Below, piece after piece: positions 1-9,709 of a DNA stretch of 64,000 nt (positions within the stretch are counted from its first letter, which is position 1; every line of letters starts with the position of its first letter). Origin of the DNA: an uncultured Sphingomonadaceae bacterium. Its GTDB lineage: Bacteria; Pseudomonadota; Alphaproteobacteria; Sphingomonadales; Sphingomonadaceae. Under the pieces are notes generated by a model. That model had not been told where the DNA came from. It saw only the letters and a program-made list of their open reading frames with translations, and did not search any database. The translations under genes and the position numbers were made by a program. The DNA lies in assembly GCA_947501695.1 (NCBI GenBank), contig CANMWO010000003.1, positions 397,001-461,000 on the forward strand, given 5' to 3'.

Positions 1-1110
1 GATCATCTTGGTACCGGTGTCGGCTTGCTGATAATTGTTGGTCAGGGCAACTGAATAAAATTCACCCACGCTATTTTCACCGTTCAAGACACAGCTTGGA
101 TATTTCCAGGTCACCGCGCTGCCTGTCTCGACCTGAGTCCAGCTGATTTTACTATTCTTGCCCTGACACAGCCCGCGCTTGGTCACGAAATTATAGATAC
201 CGCCCTTGCCTTCTTCGTCGCCAGGATACCAGTTTTGCACGGTACTATATTTAATCTCGGCATCGTCCATCGCGACCAGTTCGACCACTGCGGCGTGCAA
301 CTGATTTTCATCGCGCATTGGTGCGGTGCAACCTTCGAGGTAGCTAACATAACTGCCCTCATCTGCGACGATCAAAGTGCGTTCAAACTGGCCGGTATTT
401 TCTGCGTTAATCCGGAAATAGGTGCTGAGTTCCATCGGGCATTTGACGCCCTTGGGAATATAAACAAACGTGCCGTCGCTAAACACGGCGCAGTTGAGCG
501 TAGCGAAATAATTATCCTTCATCGGCACAACCTTGCCGAGATATTTTTTCACGAGATCGGGATATTCCTTGATCGCTTCGGAGATCGACCGGAAAATCAC
601 GCCCGCCTCTTCCAGTTCTTCACGGAAAGTGGTCGCAACCGAAACACTGTCAAAAACGGCATCCACGGCAACCTTGCGCGCGCCTTCGACGCCGGCGAGA
701 ACCTTTTGTTCTTCGATCGGAATGCCAAGCTTTTCATAGACCCGCAGGATTTCGGGATCGACCTCGTCGAGGCTACCGAGCTTCTCCTTGGCCTTGGGTT
801 CAGCATAATAATAGGCATCCTGATAATCGATCATCGGGATTTCGAGCTTCGCCCAATCCGGGCTTTCCATGGTTTCCCACATGCGAAAGGCTTTTAGGCG
901 CCAGTCCAGCATCCATTGCGGTTCGCCCTTTTTATCGGAAATGAAGCGAACCGTATCTTCGTTCAGGCCTTTGGGTGCAAAATCTTGCTCAATGTCTGAC
1001 GACCAGCCAAATTCATAGCTACTGGCATTGTCCACAGCGGCTTGCGCCTCAGCGTTCATCGCGGCCCGCTCGTCCTGTTCCTGAATGTCTGTTTTCAATG
1101 CTTCACTCAT
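1..1110 (-). CDS. sufB: Fe-S cluster assembly scaffold SufB (partial, C-terminus beyond window)
   Basis: SufB is a core subunit of the cytoplasmic SufBCD complex that builds Fe-S clusters. The visible 370 residues start [20 protein letters not shown] and contain family blocks such as VFIPKGV-like [29 protein letters not shown] and [20 protein letters not shown]. The frame runs open off the left edge, so roughly the last quarter of a usual ~490-residue protein is missing. The ATG at 1110 overlaps the stop of the upstream Rrf2 regulator by 4 bases (ATGA), so the two are translationally coupled and share control by that regulator. Confidence 0.96.
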   Translation of the reverse strand, partial: MSEALKTDIQEQDERAAMNAEAQAAVDNASSYEFGWSSDIEQDFAPKGLNEDTVRFISDKKGEPQWMLDWRLKAFRMWETMESPDWAKLEIPMIDYQDAYYYAEPKAKEKLGSLDEVDPEILRVYEKLGIPIEEQKVLAGVEGARKVAVDAVFDSVSVATTFREELEEAGVIFRSISEAIKEYPDLVKKYLGKVVPMKDNYFATLNCAVFSDGTFVYIPKGVKCPMELSTYFRINAENTGQFERTLIVADEGSYVSYLEGCTAPMRDENQLHAAVVELVAMDDAEIKYSTVQNWYPGDEEGKGGIYNFVTKRGLCQGKNSKISWTQVETGSAVTWKYPSCVLNGENSVGEFYSVALTNNYQQADTGTKMI

Positions 1111-1565
1111 AACGTGTGTTCCATGCTTTTGATTTTCTGTGCAGCTGGCACTTGTGCCAGGCTTGCAAGGCTAACCTCGTCTAAGGCCTTACGGATCGTC
1201 TGGTTGACGACCCCCCAATGCGGCTTGACCGTGCAACTGTCTTCCAGCGCGCATTCATGATTCCCGTCAATCGTACAGCTGGTAATGGCTAGAGGGCCTT
1301 CAACTGCTTCCACAATATCGGCGAGACTGATCGATGCAGGCGGGCGGGCCAATCTTATCCCGCCTCCAATGCCGCGGGTGGATTCGATCAACCCGGCAGC
1401 AGACAGGCGGCTAACGAGTTTTTGTGTGGTCGGCAACGGCACGCCCGTTTCCTTCGCCAATGTCGATGCGTTGAGTTTTCCTTCCGCCAAAAGCGCAGCA
1501 CCACAGTGCCGCGAAGCAGCGGACATCAGGACAACAGCATAGTCGGCAAGGCTGGAAAGCCGCAT
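1107..1565 (-). CDS. Rrf2-family Fe-S-sensing regulator of the suf operon
   Basis: This is a 152-residue Rrf2 regulator of the type found at the head of proteobacterial suf operons (SUF system regulator family). It opens with [20 protein letters not shown], a winged-helix N-terminus, and carries three cysteines in [15 protein letters not shown] (about residues 95-109), the usual position of [2Fe-2S] ligands. I chose ATG 1565 because GAGAGA lies 6-8 bases upstream; an in-frame TTG at 1577 would add four residues. It overlaps sufB by 4 bases. A GACTTATTTAGTC-containing palindrome lies just upstream, so it probably represses its own operon according to Fe-S status. Confidence 0.92.
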   Translation of the reverse strand: MRLSSLADYAVVLMSAASRHCGAALLAEGKLNASTLAKETGVPLPTTQKLVSRLSAAGLIESTRGIGGGIRLARPPASISLADIVEAVEGPLAITSCTIDGNHECALEDSCTVKPHWGVVNQTIRKALDEVSLASLAQVPAAQKIKSMEHTL

Positions 1566-1592
1566 AGATTCTCTCAAAATTCGAATGATTCT

Positions 1593-1611
1593 CTAAATAA
1601 GACTTATTTAG
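1593..1611. promoter_or_regulatory. Palindromic operator ahead of the Rrf2-suf operon
   Basis: CTAAATAAG-A-CTTATTTAG is a perfect 9-base inverted repeat with a one-base centre, 28 bases before the regulator start. The core at 1601-1613, GACTTATTTAGTC, resembles the GACT-N5-AGTC core of IscR/Rrf2 sites. The position suggests autoregulation; binding itself is inferred. Confidence 0.65.
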
Positions 1612-1646
1612 TCTGATTTAGGTTTCATTGCAAGAGTATGCCGGCC

Positions 1647-2489
1647 TTAAGTCTCAGAGCTAAGCGGTGTAATCTTGCCTCTCAGCGCGCCGCGCTTATC
1701 CATCAATGTTGCGGTTTCGCCTTCGGCTACCCGCAGTTTTGTTGGTGTTGTGCCGGCAAAAAACTTAATTTCGCGGATCATATGGGACTGATCGTAAAAG
1801 GCATCCTCCAGCGCGAGCAGTTCATCTGCATTTTGATCGGCATAGGCCTTAGCCGCCCGCAGCGCGCGATATTTGCGGGCAAGATATTTGGGTGCCATGC
1901 CGTATAATTTATTCACGGTGCGCAGCACTTGGCGTGAACTTTGGTCCGATCGTTCCATCAGTGCGCTGACCGGCGGAGAAGCTTCGGACGAAAGCCATTC
2001 ATCAACCATTTTTGTAAAAGCCAGAACATCCGGTTTTGCGCGGGGTTTTAATGTCTTAAAAATCCTGTCGGCCCATGCCACCATTTCAGCCTCATCCTTA
2101 CTGTTAATGAGCACTTCATGGGTTTTTTCGATTTCGGACGTGAATATCTTGCTCGCCGGGACTACCTTATCGGTAAAGTCGGCTGCCGATTTTTTGGTGA
2201 GCATTGCCCAACCTGCGGGCAATATGCCAACGCCAAACATACGCAACGGGCCATTGACTTTAAACTTCATCGCACCGGTCGAAGGGCCCATGAGCGAAAC
2301 ACCAGCGGCATGATAGGTTTTTCCATCGGCAAACGTTATGTCCCCCGAGCCCTTTATCGCAAAGCGAAGCTGCGCAATCGCCGCGCGCTCCATATCCTCA
2401 AAATCAGGCTGCTCAATATCGAAAATATAATAAACCGAGACTAAATCCCGGATATCCTCAGCAGGCGCAAAATATCTTAAACTGACCAA
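1647..2489 (-). CDS. AraC-family transcriptional regulator
   Basis: A 280-residue protein with an N-terminal sensing region of the kind seen in AraC regulators (residues 1-150, with GPSTGAMKFKVNGPLRMFGVGILPAGW) and a C-terminal helix-turn-helix domain (about 170-262) containing SDQSSRQVLRTVNKLYGMAPKYLAR and the closing FYDQSHMIREIKFFAGTTPTKLR, the typical second AraC helix followed by the F..G.TPT.. box. The start is a TTG at 2489 with AAAGGGG 6 bases upstream. It is followed on the same strand by the Rrf2-suf operon but separated from it by a palindrome, so it is probably its own unit. The effector is unknown. Confidence 0.85.
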   Translation of the reverse strand: MVSLRYFAPAEDIRDLVSVYYIFDIEQPDFEDMERAAIAQLRFAIKGSGDITFADGKTYHAAGVSLMGPSTGAMKFKVNGPLRMFGVGILPAGWAMLTKKSAADFTDKVVPASKIFTSEIEKTHEVLINSKDEAEMVAWADRIFKTLKPRAKPDVLAFTKMVDEWLSSEASPPVSALMERSDQSSRQVLRTVNKLYGMAPKYLARKYRALRAAKAYADQNADELLALEDAFYDQSHMIREIKFFAGTTPTKLRVAEGETATLMDKRGALRGKITPLSSET

Positions 2490-2561
2490 AGCGAACCCCT
2501 TTTATCCGGTTCGGGGGAAGCCGGATTTCCATTGGTTGCACGCTTATAACTGAAAAAAATA

Positions 2562-2600
2562 GGAAAAAAAACTGGCCTGGCTAATAAAATAGCCAGGCCA
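2562..2600 (-). terminator. Rho-independent terminator after the DUF885 gene
   Basis: TGGCCTGGCTA (2573-2583) pairs with TAGCCAGGCCA (2590-2600) across a six-base loop, an 11-bp stem. Read on the minus strand it is followed by a run of eight T. It lies 160 bases after the stop of the 2760-4595 gene. Nothing else was recognised between 2490 and 2759. Confidence 0.85.
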
Positions 2601-2759
2601 ATGAGGAAAAGAAGTCTCCGCAGCACTATTAATGCGGCTGAGTTTCCTTTGGTCGCTCATGTTCCATGCACCACTAACGTCGGTTAGTGATTGGATAAAA
2701 AAGACAGTTTTTTCAGCAATTCTTGACAGTTACGGCCATGAAATCACAGGCATCGTGGA

Positions 2760-4595
2760 TCAGCGTGATGCCGCAATCCAGTTGTTAACCCGCTCTTCCA
2801 TGATGTTCAACGGAACCGGCCCACTTCGCAAAATTACGTCATGGAAATCACCCATAGTGAATTTATCACCCAGTTCTTTTTGCGATTTTGCCCGCAATTC
2901 CATGATTTTAAGCTTGCCAATCATATAGGCTGTCGCTTGGCCGGGATAGACAATGTACCGCTCAATCGCCTTGCGAATATCGCTATTCGGATTTGGCGTA
3001 TTGTCAGTCAAATATTTTATCGCCTTCTCGCGGCTCCAGCGTTTATCATGTATACCGGTGTCCACAACCAGCCGGCAGGCACGCCATAATTCCATGCCAA
3101 GCCGTCCGAAATCCGAATAAGGATCTGTGTAAAAGCCCATATCCTTGCCCAGTTCCTCGGTATAAAGGCCCCAGCCCTCTGAATAGGCCGTGACTCCACC
3201 AAATTTACGGAACGCCGGCAGATCACCAAGTTCGGTCTGGATCGCAAGCTGCAAATGATGGCCCGGAAGGGCTTCATGATAGGCCAAAGCTTCTAATTCG
3301 GTTTTTGACATGCCTTTCAAGTCATAGAGATTGACATAATAAGTGCCTGGCCGAGAACCATCGGGTGCAGGCCGCTGATAAAAGGCCTTGCCCGCTGACT
3401 TTTCACGAAAAGCTTCTACCGGTTTGATCACAAATGGTGCCTTAGGCAGCGTATTAAAGAATTTTGGCAGCTCTTTTTCCATGGCCGCCAGTTTCATATT
3501 TGCTTCCGCCAGATAGTCTTCCCGGCTCGTGTGGAAATATTGATCGCCAGTGCGCAGATGCTTGAAGAAATCCTGCAAACTGCCCTCAAAACCAACCTGA
3601 GCCATAATTTTGCGCATTTCACCGTGAATACGCGCTACATTATCAAGTCCAATTTGATGGATTTCATTAGCCGTCAAATCAGTGGTCGTATAATTTTTCA
3701 GCCGCTCAGCATAATAAGCCGCCCCATCCTTGAACCGCCACACGCCATCGCCATCGACGGCCATTTTCTGCTGCCGCTCCATTTCGGCAATCAGTTTTTT
3801 ATAGGCCGGTGCTAAGCTGCCGGTCAAAGCTGTACGTCCGCGCGCGATCAAATCGGCTTTTTCGCTATCGGAGATGGATAGTGCATTCACCTTCTTTTTC
3901 AGATCAGCGTAAATGGGGGAATCGTCACCATCTTCAAACGGCGCGCCGCTGATCACATTTTTGGTGTCATTGATCACGTAAGGGAAAACCCAGTCCGGAA
4001 CGATAATACCGTCGTTTGCACGCTCGGCCGATTGCGTGACCAATGATTCAAAAAATGGACCCGACGCGTTGAGCCGGCTGACATATGCTTCGGCATCCGC
4101 TTTGTTCGTCACCCGGTGAATATTGATCATGAAAGCGGGAATCTGGCTTTGCGCGCCATTCATCTGATCGAAAATATAGCTATTCCGGCGGAACGGAAAT
4201 GCGTCCTTCGAGCGCTCGGCGCGTGCCTGAAACAGACGATAGCTGAGTTTGCTGGCGTCGTTGAGCTGGCTTTCGTCAAACTCTGCTTCCATCACAACCA
4301 GCGCCTCTTGGCCCCGTTCATATTGCTCAACTGCGGCTACATCGCTCGGATCGTCCAATTTTCCGTAGTCCGCATCTCTGACGCCGCGGAAAGACTTAGA
4401 AAGGGGCGAGTTGGCCAATTCTATCTGGTCATAATCTTCATAAAAGGCGGAGAGGCGAGCGTTTACATCACTCTCAACTTCCACTGGCGCAGCTTGTGCT
4501 GCCGATGTATTCGCGCTGGCGCTAACGACCTCCCCGTTAGTGGAGGAACAAGCTGCAAGCAAAGCAGTGGTGGCGAGGAGGACATATTTGGTCAT
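2760..4595 (-). CDS. DUF885 family zinc-peptidase-like lipoprotein
   Basis: This 611-residue secreted protein has a lipoprotein signal, MTKYVLLATTALLAACSS, with the lipobox cysteine at residue 16. The body is of the DUF885 type, including the HExxxGH-like motif HEALPGHHLQ (about residue 437) and the downstream acidic motif GWGLYTEELG, both expected of gluzincin-like metallopeptidases. It is likely an envelope-anchored peptidase acting on small peptides; the substrate is not readable. It is monocistronic by context: the next gene upstream (acs) ends 89 bases away and a strong terminator follows. The length is normal for the family. Confidence 0.88.
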   Translation of the reverse strand: MTKYVLLATTALLAACSSTNGEVVSASANTSAAQAAPVEVESDVNARLSAFYEDYDQIELANSPLSKSFRGVRDADYGKLDDPSDVAAVEQYERGQEALVVMEAEFDESQLNDASKLSYRLFQARAERSKDAFPFRRNSYIFDQMNGAQSQIPAFMINIHRVTNKADAEAYVSRLNASGPFFESLVTQSAERANDGIIVPDWVFPYVINDTKNVISGAPFEDGDDSPIYADLKKKVNALSISDSEKADLIARGRTALTGSLAPAYKKLIAEMERQQKMAVDGDGVWRFKDGAAYYAERLKNYTTTDLTANEIHQIGLDNVARIHGEMRKIMAQVGFEGSLQDFFKHLRTGDQYFHTSREDYLAEANMKLAAMEKELPKFFNTLPKAPFVIKPVEAFREKSAGKAFYQRPAPDGSRPGTYYVNLYDLKGMSKTELEALAYHEALPGHHLQLAIQTELGDLPAFRKFGGVTAYSEGWGLYTEELGKDMGFYTDPYSDFGRLGMELWRACRLVVDTGIHDKRWSREKAIKYLTDNTPNPNSDIRKAIERYIVYPGQATAYMIGKLKIMELRAKSQKELGDKFTMGDFHDVILRSGPVPLNIMEERVNNWIAASR

Positions 4596-4684
4596 TGCGA
4601 TTCCCTTTGTGGTTATCCCGTTGGTATCACGTCATTTTCACGCCGTATATAAGCTGCGCAATTTTATTACAACGTCTTGAAAGA

Positions 4685-6622
4685 CTATCTGTTCATCCTG
4701 CCGGCGATCAGACCGTCTACGAGAGAGGGATCTGCCAATGTGGAGGTGTCACCAAGATTGGCATAATCATTTTCGGCTATTTTTCGCAAAATGCGGCGCA
4801 TGATCTTGCCAGAGCGGGTTTTTGGGAGGGCCGGCGTGAAGTGCAGTTGATCCGGTGTGGCAATCGGACCGATCTCTGTCCGCACATGGTTCCTCAATTC
4901 AGCGGTCAAGTCTTCAGACGTTTCCACCCCGGCGTTCAGTGTAACATAGCAATAAATGCCCTGCCCTTTGATATCATGCGGATAACCAACCACGGCCGCT
5001 TCAGCGACCAACGGGTGAGACACGAGCGCGCTTTCGACTTCGGCGGTGCCCATGCGGTGGCCCGACACATTAATCACATCATCGACCCGGCCAGTGATCC
5101 AGTAATAATCATCTTCATCGCGGCGGCAGCCATCCCCGGTAAAATACTTACCCTTATAGGTGCTGAAATAGGTCTGGATGAAGCGTTCATGGTCGCCATA
5201 AACACTGCGCGCCTGGCCCGGCCAGCTGGCGGTGATACAAAGATTGCCATCGGTCGCTCCGTCGAGAACTGCGCCGTCGCCATCAACCAGTTGCGGTTGG
5301 ATGCCGAAAAACGGTTTGCCCGCGCTGCCCGGCTTCATGCCATGCGCGCCTGGCAAGGTCGTAATCATGGCACCGCCGGTCTCGGTCTGCCACCAGGTGT
5401 CTACAATCGGTGATTTGCCTTCGCCAACCACATCATAATACCAGCGCCATGCTTCCGGGTTTATCGGTTCACCGACCGTTCCAAGCAAGCGGATGGAAGA
5501 GCGGTCATACGCTTTAACCGGATCATCGCCTTCACGCATCAAGGCTCTGATAGCAGTCGGGGCGGTGTAGAAAATATTGACCTTATGCTTGGCAACTACC
5601 TCCCAGAAGCGGCCATGATCAGGATGGTTGGGTATCCCTTCGAACATCACTTCGGTCGCGCCATTTAAAAGAGGCCCATAGACAATATAGCTGTGGCCCG
5701 TCACCCAGCCGATATCGGCTGAGCACCAGAAGACTTCGCCCAGCTTATAGTCGAACACATAGTGAAAGGTGGTGGCGACCCATACGGCATAGCCGCCCGT
5801 GGTGTGGAGCACGCCCTTGGGCTTGCCGGTCGAACCGGACGTATAGAGAATGAACAAAGGATCTTCGGCATTCATTGGTTCGCAAGGGCAGTCTGCTGGC
5901 ACATCGGCGGTGATCTCGTGATACCAGTGATCGCGGCCCTCTTGCATCGCGACATCGCTGCCGGTGTGGTTCACAACCAGCACGCCATCGACATCCGCGC
6001 CGTCTTTCTCCAGTGCGGCATCGACATTGCTCTTGAGCGGAACCGGCTTACCGCCGCGCAAGCCGCCATCGGCGCATACCACGAAGCGGCTCTTGCAATC
6101 TTCGATCCGCCCGGCCAGCGCCTCTGGAGAAAAGCCGCCGAACACCACCGAGTGGATCGCTCCGATCCGCGCGCAGGCCAGCATCGCCACAGCCCCCTCG
6201 ACGATCATCGGCATGTAAATGGTGACCCGGTCGCCCTTTTGAACACCGAGCTTCTTCAACGCTCCCGCCATGCGGATAACTTCGGCTAGAAGATCGGCAT
6301 AGGTTAGCGTGCGGCCGACCCCATCAGGATTATCGGGCTCGAAGATCAGCGCAGTGACGTCGCCCCGGCCAGCTGCAACATGCCTATCAACCGCATTATG
6401 ACAGATGTTCAGCACGCCATCTTCAAACCATTTGATCGATACGGGATCATAGGACCAGTTTGAGATGGTAGCAGGAGATTGGGTCCAGTCTAATCGCTCG
6501 GCTTGCTTGGACCAAAACGCATCAGGATTGGAAATGCTCTCGGCGTAAAGCCTTTGATAATCCTCAGCACTGCAATGGGTATTGCCTGTGGCCCTGCCAT
6601 CGGGCTGAATCATATCGCTCAT
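4685..6622 (-). CDS. acs: Acetyl-CoA synthetase (AMP-forming)
   Basis: Acetate + ATP + CoA gives acetyl-CoA, AMP and PPi in the cytoplasm. At 645 residues it is full length. It has the AMP-binding P-loop [19 protein letters not shown], the adenylate motif [18 protein letters not shown], the hinge segment [21 protein letters not shown], and the C-terminal [14 protein letters not shown] whose lysine is the classical acetylation-regulated residue. The ATG at 6622 is preferred over a TTG at 6625 because AGGAG lies 8 bases upstream of it. It is divergent from a TauD-type dioxygenase with a short inverted repeat in between. Confidence 0.97.
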   Translation of the reverse strand: MSDMIQPDGRATGNTHCSAEDYQRLYAESISNPDAFWSKQAERLDWTQSPATISNWSYDPVSIKWFEDGVLNICHNAVDRHVAAGRGDVTALIFEPDNPDGVGRTLTYADLLAEVIRMAGALKKLGVQKGDRVTIYMPMIVEGAVAMLACARIGAIHSVVFGGFSPEALAGRIEDCKSRFVVCADGGLRGGKPVPLKSNVDAALEKDGADVDGVLVVNHTGSDVAMQEGRDHWYHEITADVPADCPCEPMNAEDPLFILYTSGSTGKPKGVLHTTGGYAVWVATTFHYVFDYKLGEVFWCSADIGWVTGHSYIVYGPLLNGATEVMFEGIPNHPDHGRFWEVVAKHKVNIFYTAPTAIRALMREGDDPVKAYDRSSIRLLGTVGEPINPEAWRWYYDVVGEGKSPIVDTWWQTETGGAMITTLPGAHGMKPGSAGKPFFGIQPQLVDGDGAVLDGATDGNLCITASWPGQARSVYGDHERFIQTYFSTYKGKYFTGDGCRRDEDDYYWITGRVDDVINVSGHRMGTAEVESALVSHPLVAEAAVVGYPHDIKGQGIYCYVTLNAGVETSEDLTAELRNHVRTEIGPIATPDQLHFTPALPKTRSGKIMRRILRKIAENDYANLGDTSTLADPSLVDGLIAGRMNR

Positions 6623-6729
6623 CAAATGCTCTCCTGCGGATTATCTATGTTGATCTCTAGCAAGCGCTTTGCGGCGCTTGAAAGCTATTTTTGAACATAT
6701 GATCTGATGCTGGCGATTTCACAACTAAT

Positions 6730-6747
6730 CATGCTAAGCATAGCATG
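6730..6747. repeat. Inverted repeat between acs and the dioxygenase gene
   Basis: CATGCTA-AGCA-TAGCATG has 7-bp arms and a 4-base spacer, 19 bases before the dioxygenase start in a divergent intergenic region. It could be a regulator binding site; no regulator gene is adjacent. Confidence 0.4.
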
Positions 6748-6765
6748 CACTATTGAGGAGTGGGC

Positions 6766-7626
6766 ATGGCAACCGCAGCACAAGCACCCGGCATCGCAAG
6801 CACTTTCGAGATTCATCAGCTGACTCCGGCAATCGGCGCCGAACTTTCTGGCATTGATCTATCGGTACCGCTTACAGACGATGTTGTCGCGGATATCCGA
6901 CAGGCGCTGCTCGACCACAAAGTCATTTTTTTTCGCGATCAACATCTCGACCGCGAACAGCTGTTAGGCTTTGCCAAAAGGTTCGGACCGCTGGAAATCC
7001 ATCCCGCAACGCCGAAAGACCAACCCTATCCAGAGATATTGCGGATAGCGCATGGTGAAAAGAGCAAGGGTCAGGAAAATATGTGGCATAGCGATGTCAC
7101 ATGGCGTCCCGAGCCATCGCTTGGGTCCGTGCTCAGCGCCCTTGAAATTCCACCTGTTGGCGGGGATACGTTGTTCGCCAATATGAACCTTGCATACGAA
7201 AAATTACCGCAAGAAATCCGCGAACAAATTACCGGCCTGACGGCGATACACGATATTGCCAGGGTGTTTGCCAAACGCCTGAACAAGAAGCCCGAAGAAC
7301 TGCATGAACAATATCCGCTACAGGAACATCCGGTGGTACGCACCCATCCTGAAACCGGATTGCAGAGCCTTTACGTCAACAGCGCCTTCACTAGCCATAT
7401 TGTCGGAATGACTGACCAGGAGAGCAAAGCACTGCTCAAAATGCTCTATGCCACCGCATCCAATCCCGAAATTCAATGCCGCTTCAAATGGGTGCAGGGT
7501 TCCATCGCTTTTTGGGATAATCGTGCGTCTCAGCATTTTGCCGCGTCCGATTATTTCCCGGCCCGCCGAGTCATGGAACGCGCGACTATCGCTGGCGATC
7601 GACCCTATTTTAGCCCCGATAGCTGA
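6766..7626 (+). CDS. TauD/TfdA-family Fe(II)/2-oxoglutarate dioxygenase
   Basis: The 286-residue protein belongs to the taurine/alkylsulfate dioxygenase family, which uses Fe(II) and 2-oxoglutarate to hydroxylate, and often so cleave, small sulfonates, sulfate esters or phenoxyacids. The iron ligands are visible as WHSDVTW (about residues 106-112) and the distal histidine in SQHFAASDYFPARRVMERATIAG, whose arginines match the 2-oxoglutarate site. The ATG at 6766 has GAGGAG ending 6 bases upstream; GTG at 6760 is the alternative. It stands alone, divergent from acs, with no transporter nearby, so the substrate cannot be assigned. Confidence 0.9.
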   Translation: MATAAQAPGIASTFEIHQLTPAIGAELSGIDLSVPLTDDVVADIRQALLDHKVIFFRDQHLDREQLLGFAKRFGPLEIHPATPKDQPYPEILRIAHGEKSKGQENMWHSDVTWRPEPSLGSVLSALEIPPVGGDTLFANMNLAYEKLPQEIREQITGLTAIHDIARVFAKRLNKKPEELHEQYPLQEHPVVRTHPETGLQSLYVNSAFTSHIVGMTDQESKALLKMLYATASNPEIQCRFKWVQGSIAFWDNRASQHFAASDYFPARRVMERATIAGDRPYFSPDS

Positions 7627-7759
7627 TGGCAATGTCCCTCAACCATTAAACAACGTCGCCGTGACGTTACGGAATCGGTCTATCGAAACGGCTAATTATG
7701 AACCCCTTGCGCGACGGCGAGATGACCGATAGTTTTCTCTCCATAGGATGAGGGAAAAT

Positions 7760-9661
7760 ATGATGCGCAAAGCACTTTTACTCGCGGTCTGCTCAGCAGC
7801 ATTGGCCGTTTCAGGATGTAGCAAAGACGGTGGATCAAATGGCTCTGATGCCAATGTCACCAACACCGAATATCCCGAGCAGGTTTTCTGGGGCGACACC
7901 CATCTCCACACCGATAACAGCATTGATGCGTTCGGTTTTGGTACGCGGCTCGACGCCGAAGCTGCCCTGCGCTTTGCCAAAGGGGAAGAAGTAACTGCAA
8001 GCAAGGGGGCGAAAGCAAAGCTGTCCCGCCCTTTGGATTTTCTGGTGATCGCGGATCACAGTGACGCGGTTGGCGCCACCAAGGCACTTTATGAAGCCCC
8101 GCGCATTGCCCTGTTGGGCAATGATTTTTTGCTCCGCTGGTATGATATGATGCACGAAAGCGACGAAGGTTCGCTGGCGGTCACGGCTGAGCTCATCGAC
8201 GGCGCGGCTGCCGGGACTTTGCCCGAAGGTCTTTTCGACCCGGAAGAATCGGCAGATCGGATCAAATCGCTGTGGACAGAACATGGTGAGACGCTGGATG
8301 AGTATAACGAGCCCGGCAAATTTACCGCCTTCCACGGTTTTGAATATACCCCCATGCCGGGCGGAGATAATCTGCACCGCGTGGTGATGTTCCGCGACGG
8401 TGGGGACAAAACCAGCACCATGCTGCCCTTTGCAAGCTTTGACGCCGGCGATCCGGAACAACTTTGGGCCTATATGGCGGCCTATGAAAAAAGCACGGGC
8501 GGAAAAGTTCTCGCCATCCCGCATAACAGCAACGTGTCCAATGGCCGCATGTTTGCGATGAACAAACTGGATGGCAGCCCCATCGATGAGGCCTATATTA
8601 AAACGCGCGCCTTGCGGGAACCGATTGTCGAAGTCACCCAGATTAAAGGCGACAGCGAAAGCCATCCCTTCCTTTCCCCCAACGATGAATTTGCCAACTA
8701 TGGTGATGCCGGTTGGGATAAATGCAATCTGAGCTGCGGCAAGGATATGCCTCCTGAAAGCTATGGTGGCAGCTACGTCAGAGAAGCATTGAAACGCGGT
8801 CTGGAATTCACCCAGAAAATGGGCGCGAATCCATTCAAGTTCGGCATGATCGGTTCAACCGATAGCCACACATCGCTGGCAACGGCTGATGAAAATAATT
8901 TCTTCGGCAAGCATAGCGGTAACGAGTTCAACAACAAGGACCGCGCATTGGCCCCGCAGAATTTGGGCACGCGCAAAGGCCGCTTTGGTTGGAATTATCT
9001 ATCGAGCGGCTATGCCGCGGTTTGGGCGACCAGCAATACCCGCGAAGCGATTTTCGACGCGATGATGCGCCGCGAAGTCTATGCGACCACCGGCCCGCGG
9101 ATGCAGGTCCGTTTCTTCGGCGGGTTTGATTTCGCTGAAGGTGATACCGGCGACCTAGTGAAGACCGGCTATAGCAAGGGCGTGCCCATGGGCGGCGATC
9201 TGACAGGCGGAGATGGCAAGGCACCGACGTTCCTCATCTCTGCTCTAATGGATCCTGAGAGCGGGAACCTTGATCGCATTCAAGTCGTCAAAGGTTGGGT
9301 TGATGCCGGCGGGAAATCTCAAGAGAAAATCTATAATGTTAGCTGGAGCAGTCCCGATAGTCGTAAAGTCGGCGCTGACGGAAAACTGGCCGCCGTAGGC
9401 AACACTGTCGATCTAGCCAAAGGCACTTGGGAAAATAATATCGGCGCGCCGGAACTGGTCACATGGTGGCAGGACCCGGATTTCGATGCGAAACAAAATG
9501 CGTTTTACTATGTCCGTGTTTTAGAAATTCCGACCCCGACATGGCCGGTTTATGATGCTCTGAAATTCGGCCTGACACTGCCGGATGATGTTATCAAAAT
9601 CCAACAAGAGCGGGCCTATTCATCACCTATTTGGTATACGCCAGCCGCTACAACAAGCTGA
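7760..9661 (+). CDS. DUF3604 domain lipoprotein, PHP-like metal-dependent hydrolase
   Basis: About 633 residues with a lipoprotein signal (AVSGC lipobox near residue 19-20), so it sits in the envelope. The body is DUF3604: GDTHLHTDNSIDAFGFG and LVIADHSDAVG near the N-terminus give an HxH and a DHxD pair, and GSTDSHTS lies about residue 365, a ligand pattern like that of PHP/amidohydrolase metal sites. Two adjacent ATGs (7760, 7763) follow GAGGGA; an ATG at 7748 is less likely. It is the first gene of a unit with a PPIase (48 bases on) and a HupE/UreJ-like permease. The substrate is unknown. Confidence 0.88.
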   Translation: MMRKALLLAVCSAALAVSGCSKDGGSNGSDANVTNTEYPEQVFWGDTHLHTDNSIDAFGFGTRLDAEAALRFAKGEEVTASKGAKAKLSRPLDFLVIADHSDAVGATKALYEAPRIALLGNDFLLRWYDMMHESDEGSLAVTAELIDGAAAGTLPEGLFDPEESADRIKSLWTEHGETLDEYNEPGKFTAFHGFEYTPMPGGDNLHRVVMFRDGGDKTSTMLPFASFDAGDPEQLWAYMAAYEKSTGGKVLAIPHNSNVSNGRMFAMNKLDGSPIDEAYIKTRALREPIVEVTQIKGDSESHPFLSPNDEFANYGDAGWDKCNLSCGKDMPPESYGGSYVREALKRGLEFTQKMGANPFKFGMIGSTDSHTSLATADENNFFGKHSGNEFNNKDRALAPQNLGTRKGRFGWNYLSSGYAAVWATSNTREAIFDAMMRREVYATTGPRMQVRFFGGFDFAEGDTGDLVKTGYSKGVPMGGDLTGGDGKAPTFLISALMDPESGNLDRIQVVKGWVDAGGKSQEKIYNVSWSSPDSRKVGADGKLAAVGNTVDLAKGTWENNIGAPELVTWWQDPDFDAKQNAFYYVRVLEIPTPTWPVYDALKFGLTLPDDVIKIQQERAYSSPIWYTPAATTS

Positions 9662-9709
9662 CCCTATGGACGCCCAACCTGTGCGGCTATTCAGGAGTAT
9701 CGCGTAGAG

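Noticed and set aside
235-897. Long plus-strand reading frame at the left end
   Set aside because: It is antisense to sufB, whose minus-strand protein is recognisable throughout.
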